From an uncultured Ignavibacteria bacterium (GTDB lineage Bacteria > Bacteroidota > Ignavibacteria > Kapaibacteriales > UBA2268), in assembly GCA_903911805.1 (NCBI GenBank), contig CAIWET010000599.1, positions 1 to 20,583 on the forward strand: a stretch of 20,583 nucleotides of DNA. The letters are read 5' to 3'. Within the stretch, counting starts at the first letter, position 1; each line of letters starts with the position of its first letter. The notes below the pieces were generated by a model. The model did no database searches. It was not told where the DNA came from and saw only the letters and a list, made by a program, of their open reading frames with translations. The position numbers and the translations under genes were made by a program. Shown here piece by piece: positions 14,913 through 20,583 of the stretch.

Positions 14913-15095
14913 ACCACCCCGATTTTTTACTTCGCAAAAAATCACCCCTCCTTGCTAAGGAGGGGATTTTTCGATTTCTATTTTTTCAAAATTCTCTCTA
15001 TTAAAGGAGGAGATTTTAAAAATCACTGCCACTCTTTTTCTTCATCCCCTCCTTAGCAAGGAGGGGTGCCTGAATTATTATTCAGGTGGGGTGGT
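14913..15095. repeat. 183-bp palindromic repeat, copy A
   Basis: Bounded by ACCACCCC and its complement GGGGTGGT. Inside are two 21-bp hairpins, each with stem CCCCTCCTT/AAGGAGGGG and a 3-nt loop, at 14945-14965 and 15046-15066, plus a third partial AAGGAGG unit at about 15004. A second copy in the same orientation is at 17495-17669, matching nearly base for base except for small indels in the T-rich core and in the segment before the right end. No open reading frame or transposase lies inside. It sits between the convergent glgA and epimerase genes, where the hairpins could terminate transcription from both sides. Confidence 0.85.
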
Positions 15096-15104
15096 TATAA
15101 AAAA

Positions 15105-15180
15105 ACGCTCTCACCTAACCCCACACTATCCTTAGACAGGCTCAGTAACCGTTCCTCCCCTTGTAGAGAGGGACAGGAAG
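15105..15180. repeat. Probable second repeat-type segment with a C-rich hairpin
   Basis: Next to copy A lies a stretch containing CTCACCTAACCCCACACTAT and then TTCCTCCCC...GAGAGGGACAGGAA, an imperfect stem around a TTGTA loop. Its C-rich, gene-free text differs sharply from the AT-rich surroundings and resembles another dispersed element. The rest of the 392-bp gap between glgA and the epimerase gene holds nothing else I can name. Confidence 0.4.
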
Positions 15181-15245
15181 AAAAGAGATATAAACGTTCA
15201 AATTAAGCAAAAGGAATAAATATATATCTTTCAAATTATAAATAA

Positions 15246-16904
15246 TTAAAATTCGCGCAATCCATTAAAGGAATGAATGTCAAAAGTTTCTGAATCCTTT
15301 GGAGAAACTTGATAAAACGCACTTAATTGACGAATTTTTCTTTGAAGTTCCTGACAATCCGGTAAAGTTGCTTTTAAAAATGTATCCTCTGGCATTTTGA
15401 GAACCAAGGTATCATATAAATCTTCAATTTCATCTTGAACTATTTGCAATGTCAAACTAACATTGTCATAAATTTCTTGTTTGATTTTTGAAAGTTCTTT
15501 AATTGAATAAAGATGTTTAATAATAATTTCACTAAAAACTTTTAGAGTTTCGCATAATGTCTCTGGAACAAACCCTTCAGCAAATCTTCTAATTGAAATT
15601 TTATCTATATATTCCAGAAAGAATGACCTATCACTACTTCTAATCGTTGCTAACAATAAGTGGTACAAAGTACTTAAGTATGCTTGAAAATCATCAATAG
15701 ACATAATCTTATATGGATTAAATTTTTGATTTGGATTTTCAATTAAAATGATTTTATTTATTTTATTAAGAATTACATCCATTTCTTCAACCATTTTTTC
15801 ATATATCATAAAATTTGCCCTTTTTGTAATTCTCTCAACCACAGCCTCGTTTCTTAAATGCCATTCTCTAGAATGTGCTTTCATTTTTTCTAATAAAAAG
15901 AGCAATCTTCTTTCTATATGATATCTTGAGGTTGGCTTCCATCCAAGGATTTTTTGTGTATATGATGAATCAATATCAAGAGCCTTATCAATATATTCAA
16001 TCATCCAAGCTTTTTCAAATGTAGCTTCACTTGATCGTCTAAAAAAATTCATAAGATTATTAACCAATAATGCTGGATAAGCAAGAATTTTAGGGAGATA
16101 TAGTGGCTTTTTTTGTTCCCCAAAGAAATACCTTGTAGAAAGTTCAAAAATTGTATTATGAGATGTCGAATAGTTAGGACTACAAATATAAATATCGAAT
16201 TTAGGTAATTCATTATTTTTATTAATAATTTTGCAGATTATCCTACAAATATCCCTAATATGAATGTATGGAACAGCCGATTTCCCAGCTCCTCCAACTA
16301 TTCTTGAATCAAAGCTCTTTGCAAGCCATCTTTGTAAGAATTTATAAAGTGGAGCGAATTCACACCAATCGCTAAAAACGGCTGCAAATCTAATAACAGT
16401 GCAAGGGAAATATTCGGAATATTGCATCAATAATTTTTCACCAATTTTCTTGCTTCTTGCATAGTGATAATTTGCATCAAGAGCTGATTTTTCTGTTACA
16501 AATTCTCCTTTATTCGGGAAATTACAAGCGGCAATCGAACTAGCAAAAATAAATCTTTTTATCCCGAGAACTTTCGCAAAATCGAGTAAATTTTTTGTAC
16601 CATTAACATTAACGCTGTCATATTCAGGATTGTCCTTATAAGTAAAATCATAATATGCGGCTAAATGAATTATATAATCAGCTCCACCTTGGTTTTTAAT
16701 ATAATCCATCGCAGTTTTTAAAGAAATCTTATTAGTAATATCGCATTGTATCCAGTGCAAATTTGAATGATAAGAGATATTGGTTTCATTAATTGCACGC
16801 CTAGCAATTGCATAAATTATAAAATCTTCTCTCATCATTTCGATTAAATAACTACCAATAAAACCACTTGCACCAGTCAATATAATTGATTCCAGCTTTT
16901 TCAT
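15246..16904 (-). CDS. NAD-dependent epimerase/dehydratase (extended SDR) fused to a helical C-terminal domain
   Basis: 552 residues. Residues 1 to about 340 are an extended short-chain dehydrogenase: TGASGFIGS (10-18) binds NAD(P), HLAAYYDF follows, and the catalytic Ser122/123, Tyr148 and Lys152 (YARSK) are present. Related enzymes epimerise or dehydrate nucleotide sugars or act on sterol-like substrates; the substrate is not clear. The segment from about 350 to 552 is not part of a normal SDR (usually 300-350 residues). It is Lys/Glu-rich and appears all-helical, with RRFAEGFVPETLCETLKVFSE (487-507 or nearby) resembling the N-terminal regulatory domain of RsbRD/sensor-kinase proteins. The start codon overlaps the upstream membrane-protein stop (ATGA), and AGGA lies 8 nt before the ATG. 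Role inferred: lipid or sugar modification with a built-in interaction domain. Confidence 0.88.
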   Translation of the reverse strand: MKKLESIILTGASGFIGSYLIEMMREDFIIYAIARRAINETNISYHSNLHWIQCDITNKISLKTAMDYIKNQGGADYIIHLAAYYDFTYKDNPEYDSVNVNGTKNLLDFAKVLGIKRFIFASSIAACNFPNKGEFVTEKSALDANYHYARSKKIGEKLLMQYSEYFPCTVIRFAAVFSDWCEFAPLYKFLQRWLAKSFDSRIVGGAGKSAVPYIHIRDICRIICKIINKNNELPKFDIYICSPNYSTSHNTIFELSTRYFFGEQKKPLYLPKILAYPALLVNNLMNFFRRSSEATFEKAWMIEYIDKALDIDSSYTQKILGWKPTSRYHIERRLLFLLEKMKAHSREWHLRNEAVVERITKRANFMIYEKMVEEMDVILNKINKIILIENPNQKFNPYKIMSIDDFQAYLSTLYHLLLATIRSSDRSFFLEYIDKISIRRFAEGFVPETLCETLKVFSEIIIKHLYSIKELSKIKQEIYDNVSLTLQIVQDEIEDLYDTLVLKMPEDTFLKATLPDCQELQRKIRQLSAFYQVSPKDSETFDIHSFNGLREF

Positions 16905-17311
16905 ATTCTAGTTCCTAAATTGAAACTAACTTCTGAATATTTCTTATATAAATAGAAAACTATTAAACTCATAAGAAAATCAACTAATCCCGATACAAAT
17001 ATTAACCAATTTGAGCTTCCAAGAATAAAATAGAGGAATAGAAATATAGTAGCAAATAATTTTACTATAATTGTAAAAACAACCAAGCTATCAAATCTTT
17101 TGAGGTCATAAGCAGGCATTAAATATCCAAAAGCCATAACGATATGAAATACTCCACCCTGAATCTGAAAAAAGTGCTCTTGCGATGGATAGAATCCGAA
17201 AAGCACTTGGATTGAGTTTGTTGCAAAAATTAAACCTAAACCAACTAAAAAAGAGTGAATTGAAATAGCAATGAGAAATAATCTTAATAATTTGTCATAA
17301 TTCAGTTTCAT
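16901..17311 (-). CDS. Four-helix membrane protein of unknown function
   Basis: 136 residues from the ATG at 17311, preferred over TTG at 17323 because GGAGG lies 5 nt before the ATG. Four hydrophobic helices are evident at about 8-28, 50-68, 75-95 and 100-122, with a short soluble loop (FYPSQEHFFQIQGG) after the first. There are no cofactor motifs. Its size and layout recall small four-helix DoxX/DUF-type integral membrane proteins, but I do not recognise the family. Its stop codon overlaps the epimerase start (ATGA), so the two are translated together. That suggests a membrane partner or anchor for the epimerase. Confidence 0.8.
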   Translation of the reverse strand: MKLNYDKLLRLFLIAISIHSFLVGLGLIFATNSIQVLFGFYPSQEHFFQIQGGVFHIVMAFGYLMPAYDLKRFDSLVVFTIIVKLFATIFLFLYFILGSSNWLIFVSGLVDFLMSLIVFYLYKKYSEVSFNLGTRI

Positions 17312-17316
17312 TATTT

Positions 17317-17321
17317 CCTCC
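17317..17321 (-). promoter_or_regulatory. Ribosome binding site that sets the membrane-protein start
   Basis: GGAGG on the minus strand, 5 nt before the ATG at 17311. It is one of the strongest Shine-Dalgarno sequences in the window and decides against the TTG at 17323. Confidence 0.75.
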
Positions 17322-17323
17322 AA

Positions 17324-17494
17324 ATTTTTATTAAAATTAGGAAAATATTAAAAATTTATAAACTAAAAATGAGGAAAATAAATAATTCATCATTATTAGC
17401 TTATTTCAGAAATTATGGGCACATTACAAATGCTCGTATATTTTATCACAATACTAGACTAATGAGTGCTTGCTTTATTTTGAATTGATTAATA
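17324..17494. other. Gene-free AT-rich leader before the membrane protein-epimerase pair
   Basis: No open reading frame of note and no match to the TAnnTTTG promoter element on the minus strand. The promoter of the pair should lie here unless the operon is read through from ppdK across repeat copy B. Confidence 0.5.
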
Positions 17495-17669
17495 ACCACC
17501 CCGATTTTTTGCTTGGCAAAAAATCACCCCTCCTTGCTAAGGAGGGGATTTTTCGATTTCTTTTTTTTTCTAAATCTTCTCCAATTAAGGAGGGGATTTA
17601 AAATCACTACCACTCTTTTTTCTTCATCCCCTCCTTAGCAAGGAGGGGTGCCATTTAGGGCGGGGTGGT
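17495..17669. repeat. 175-bp palindromic repeat, copy B
   Basis: Same orientation and architecture as the copy at 14913-15095: ACCACCCC at the left end, GGGGTGGT at the right end, and the two CCCCTCCTT/AAGGAGGGG hairpins at 17527-17547 and 17628-17648 identical to those of copy A. The middle AAGGAGGGG unit (about 17587) is better preserved here. The right end stops 1 bp before the ppdK stop codon, so the first RNA structure after ppdK is formed by this element. No target-site duplication is evident. Confidence 0.85.
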
Positions 17670-17670
17670 C

Positions 17671-20466
17671 TTATTTCTTTTTCTTCTTTTTATCAGCTTT
17701 TTTAGCTGATTTATTTGCTTTCTTGGCAATGCCTTCTCTTATAGCTGCTCTAGCTGCTGCTAATCTTGCAATTGGTACTCTAAATGGTGAGCAAGAAACA
17801 TAATTCAAACCAATTCTGTGGCAGAATTCAACTGATGATGGTTCGCCACCATGTTCTCCGCAAATACCGATTTTTAAATGCTTTTTAGTTGCTCTGCCGT
17901 GTTTTACAGCATGTTCCATAAGGAATCCAACGCCTTCTTGATCAATTGCTTCAAAAGGATCTCTGTCGTAAATTTCTTCAGCAACGTAAGTTGGTAAGAA
18001 TCTACCAGAATCATCACGGCTTAAGCCCATTGTAGTCTGAGTTAAGTCATTTGTTCCAAATGAGAAGAATTCTGCTACTTCAGCAATAGCACCGGCTGTT
18101 ATAGCACCTCTTGGTACTTCAATCATTGTTCCAACCATATATTCAAAAGTTGTTCCGTTTTCTTCCATTACTTCTGCAGCAACTCTTCTTACGATTAGTT
18201 CCTGTAGTTTCAATTCTTTAACTTTACCAACTAATGGAATCATAATTTCTGGTAATACTGGAATACCTGATTTAATTACGTTTACAGTTGCTTCAAAGAT
18301 TGCTCTTGCTTGCATTTCTGTGATTTCTGGATAAAGAATACCTAAACGGCAACCACGGAAACCAAGCATAGGATTGAATTCGTGCAATGCTTCTACTCTT
18401 TCTTTAACAATTTTAGCATCAATTTTCATAGCTTTTGCTAATTCTTTTTGACCTGCTTCATCGTGTGGTAAGAATTCATGCAATGGAGGATCGATTGTTC
18501 TGATTGTAACAGGGCGACCATTCATAGCAATAAAGATTCCTTCAAAATCTTTTCTTTGTAATGGTAATAATTTTGCCAAAGCTAATTTACGATTTTCAAC
18601 TTTATCTGCTAAAATCATTTCTCTCATTGGACCAATTTTGCCATCACCAAAGAACATATGTTCAGTTCTGCAAAGTCCGATACCTTCTGCTCCAAAAGCA
18701 ACAGCATTAGCTGATTGATCTGGTTGGTCGGCATTGGTTCTTACGTTCATAGTTCTGTATTTGTCTGCCCAATCCATAATTTGTTTGTAAATCTGGAATG
18801 TTGGGGCATCTTCTTCTTTCATAGTTTTGTCAATCAAAACTTGAATTACTTCTGATGGTTTTGTAGGAATTTTACCTGCAATAACTTCACCGGTTGAACC
18901 ATCGATAGAAATGAAATCGCCTTCTTTGATTACGTCTTTTTTGCCTTCAACTCTCATTGTTCTCAATTTGTAATCGATTTGGAGGTTTCCGCAGCCTGCT
19001 ACGCAAACTTTACCCATCTGACGAGCAACAAGTGCTGCGTGAGAAGTCATACCGCCACGAGCTGTTAAGATACCTTCAGAGGCATTCATACCAGCAATAT
19101 CTTCTGGAGATGTTTCAATTCTGACTAAAATTACTGGGTCGCCTGATTTTGCTAATTCAACTGCATCTTCAGCATTGAATACAACTTTACCACAAGCTGC
19201 GCCAGGACCTGCATTCAAACCTTTAGCCAATAATTTTCCACTTTTCAATAATTTTGCTTTTTCAACATTATCAAAAATTGGTCTTAATAATTGGTTCAAC
19301 TGATCTGGATCGATTCTCATCAAAGCTTCTTTTGGTTTGATTAAGCCTTCTTTAACCATATCATAAGCAATTTTTAGAGCAGCAAATGCTGTTCTTTTAC
19401 CATTACGGCATTGTAACATATAAAGTTTACCTTTTTGGATTGTAAACTCAATATCTTGCATATCGCGATAATGTTTTTCTAAAATCTGACGAATATCCAT
19501 TAATTGATTGAAAGATTTTTCATCAATTGCTTTTAATTGGTCAATTGGATAAGGAGTACGAATACCAGCTACAACGTCTTCGCCTTGTGCATTCATTAAG
19601 AATTCACCATAGAAGTAATTTTCGCCAGTTGCAGCATCTCTAGTAAATGCAACGCCAGTTCCTGATTCTTCACCTAAGTTACCATAAACCATTGATTGAA
19701 CGTTTACAGCTGTTCCCCAAGCGTCAGGAATACCATTTAATTTTCTGTAAATGTTTGCTCTTTCGTTGTTCCAAGATCCAAATACTGCGCCGATTGCACC
19801 CCAGAGTTGTTCTTCTGGATTTTCAGGGAAATCAGTACCTGTATGAACGTGGATAGCTGCTTTGAATTCAGCAACTAATTCAATTAAATCTTCAACAGTT
19901 AATTCAACATCTGATTTAACTTTTTTGTCGTGTTTTTTCTTTTCTAAGATTTCTTCGAATGGATCGATATCATCTTTTCCAACTGGTTTTAAACCTAAAA
20001 CAACGTCGCCATACATTTGAACAAAACGACGATAAGAATCATAAGCAAATCTTGCATTGCCAGATTGTTTGATTAATCCTTCTACAGTTTTATCATTTAA
20101 ACCTAAGTTCAAAACTGTATCCATCATACCTGGCATAGAAGCCCTTGCTCCTGAACGAACAGAAACTAATAAAGGATTTTTTTCATCGCCAAATTTTGCA
20201 CCCATTGCTTTTTCAACTTTACCTAAAGCTTCTTTTACCTGAGTAAAAAGAACTTTTGGATAAGTTTTATCATTATCATAAAAATAAGTACATAATTCAG
20301 TTGAAATTGTAAAACCTGATGGAACAGGCAATCCAATATTTGTCATTTCTGCAAGGTTAGCACCTTTTCCGCCTAAAAGATTTTTCATATCAGCATTTCC
20401 GTCGGATTTTCCATCCCCAAAGAAATACACATATTTCACATCATTGTTCTTTTTTGCTTTAGCCAT
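17671..20466 (-). CDS. ppdK: Pyruvate, phosphate dikinase
   Basis: 931 residues. PPDK interconverts pyruvate, ATP and phosphate with phosphoenolpyruvate, AMP and pyrophosphate in the cytoplasm, serving glycolysis or gluconeogenesis. Domains in order: ATP-grasp nucleotide-binding domain (about 1-350; GGKGANLAEM near 32, SVRSGARASMPGMMDT), the swivelling phosphohistidine domain with catalytic His476 in GGMTSHAALVARQMG, and the PEP/pyruvate barrel (about 540-910) with GFRGCRLG, GTMIEVPRGA, FSFGTNDLTQTT and Cys869 in ICGEHGGEPSS. All catalytic residues are present. It is somewhat longer than the typical 870-900 residues, partly through a charged insert (KKKHDKKVKSDVE, about 175-187) and a lysine-rich tail of about 20 residues ending in six Lys. 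AGGAG precedes the ATG. A Bacteroidota-type promoter and a palindrome lie upstream. Confidence 0.97.
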   Translation of the reverse strand: MAKAKKNNDVKYVYFFGDGKSDGNADMKNLLGGKGANLAEMTNIGLPVPSGFTISTELCTYFYDNDKTYPKVLFTQVKEALGKVEKAMGAKFGDEKNPLLVSVRSGARASMPGMMDTVLNLGLNDKTVEGLIKQSGNARFAYDSYRRFVQMYGDVVLGLKPVGKDDIDPFEEILEKKKHDKKVKSDVELTVEDLIELVAEFKAAIHVHTGTDFPENPEEQLWGAIGAVFGSWNNERANIYRKLNGIPDAWGTAVNVQSMVYGNLGEESGTGVAFTRDAATGENYFYGEFLMNAQGEDVVAGIRTPYPIDQLKAIDEKSFNQLMDIRQILEKHYRDMQDIEFTIQKGKLYMLQCRNGKRTAFAALKIAYDMVKEGLIKPKEALMRIDPDQLNQLLRPIFDNVEKAKLLKSGKLLAKGLNAGPGAACGKVVFNAEDAVELAKSGDPVILVRIETSPEDIAGMNASEGILTARGGMTSHAALVARQMGKVCVAGCGNLQIDYKLRTMRVEGKKDVIKEGDFISIDGSTGEVIAGKIPTKPSEVIQVLIDKTMKEEDAPTFQIYKQIMDWADKYRTMNVRTNADQPDQSANAVAFGAEGIGLCRTEHMFFGDGKIGPMREMILADKVENRKLALAKLLPLQRKDFEGIFIAMNGRPVTIRTIDPPLHEFLPHDEAGQKELAKAMKIDAKIVKERVEALHEFNPMLGFRGCRLGILYPEITEMQARAIFEATVNVIKSGIPVLPEIMIPLVGKVKELKLQELIVRRVAAEVMEENGTTFEYMVGTMIEVPRGAITAGAIAEVAEFFSFGTNDLTQTTMGLSRDDSGRFLPTYVAEEIYDRDPFEAIDQEGVGFLMEHAVKHGRATKKHLKIGICGEHGGEPSSVEFCHRIGLNYVSCSPFRVPIARLAAARAAIREGIAKKANKSAKKADKKKKKK

Positions 20467-20516
20467 TTTAACTCCTAAAATTTATAAATTTCACCATTTC
20501 TATTTCAAATAATTTA

Positions 20517-20536
20517 TACGTTTTTTAAAAAACGTA
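20517..20536. promoter_or_regulatory. Perfect 20-bp palindrome in the ppdK leader
   Basis: TACGTTTTTT joined to AAAAAACGTA is exactly self-complementary. It is centred about 60 bp upstream of the ppdK start and just downstream of the predicted promoter, a position typical of a repressor operator. As RNA it could form a weak A-U stem. A terminator of a gene beyond the window is less likely because no GC-rich stem is present. Confidence 0.5.
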
Positions 20537-20549
20537 CTTTTTCCAATTA

Positions 20550-20580
20550 CAAAGTTATATAGTGATAATTTAAACAGCAA
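20550..20580 (-). promoter_or_regulatory. Bacteroidota-type promoter of ppdK
   Basis: On the minus strand TTG (20578-20580), a 20-nt spacer and TAACTTTG (20550-20557) fit the -33/-7 consensus TTG-N19-21-TAnnTTTG. Transcription would start near 20544, giving a leader of about 75-80 nt that contains the perfect palindrome. This is the best promoter match I found in the window and supports the taxonomic reading. Confidence 0.62.
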
Positions 20581-20583
20581 GGA

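Noticed and set aside
14945..15066. CRISPR-like array from the repeated CCCCTCCTT/AAGGAGGGG units
   Set aside because: Only two full units and one partial unit, with unequal spacing and a copy of the whole block elsewhere. No cas genes are present.
14913..17669. Composite transposon: the two ~180-bp repeats flanking the epimerase and membrane-protein genes
   Set aside because: The repeats do flank that pair, but there is no transposase, no visible target duplication, and no change in base composition between them, so mobilisation of the interval is not supported. It remains worth a comparison with relatives.

Overview
The window is AT-rich, intergenic-rich chromosomal DNA from a Gram-negative bacterium, most likely of the Bacteroidota / Ignavibacteria / Kapabacteria assemblage. 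The evidence is an outer-membrane TonB-dependent receptor with a carboxypeptidase-like N-terminal domain, many lipoprotein signal peptides, weak Shine-Dalgarno use, and at least one Bacteroidota-type promoter (TTG-N20-TAACTTTG before ppdK). A species cannot be named from the sequence alone. Gene content is mostly housekeeping and envelope metabolism. I see no phage, transposase, CRISPR array, tRNA or rRNA.

Layout. 1-2126 (-): a long RelA/SpoT-family (p)ppGpp enzyme cut by the left window edge; its hydrolase HD site has lost the catalytic Glu-Asp pair. 2241-4694 (-): a two-gene operon encoding an 11-haem-motif cytochrome c lipoprotein and a tandem-rhodanese lipoprotein, closed by a clear intrinsic terminator. 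5014-6108 (-): murG, with its own terminator. 6184-9533 (+): a three-gene cassette of a small Cys/His-containing exported protein, a TonB-dependent receptor and a lipoprotein, probably for metal acquisition. 9635-10045 (+): a VOC-fold protein. 10104-10311: imperfect palindromic repeat DNA. 10388-11239 (-): a secreted DRGH nuclease, divergent from 11344-12261 (+), an exported MsrB-MsrA methionine sulfoxide reductase fusion. 12258-13224 (-): a Dabb-domain protein and a CTP-dependent polyprenol/diacylglycerol-kinase-like membrane protein. 13381-14853 (+): glycogen synthase. 14862-15180: repeat-rich DNA. 15246-17311 (-): a translationally coupled pair, a four-helix membrane protein and an NAD-dependent epimerase with an unusual helical C-terminal domain. 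17495-17669: a second copy of a ~180-bp repeat. 17671-20466 (-): pyruvate phosphate dikinase with a promoter and a perfect 20-bp palindrome upstream.

How the pieces fit. Several genes touch central carbon storage (glgA, ppdK), envelope building (murG, lipid kinase, epimerase), periplasmic sulfur and redox chemistry (haem cytochrome plus rhodanese, MsrBA) and metal uptake. They are separate transcription units rather than one system. The least ordinary items are the cytochrome-rhodanese operon, the RelA/SpoT protein with a broken hydrolase motif, the epimerase fusion, and the pair of ~180-bp palindromic repeats sitting at gene 3' ends.
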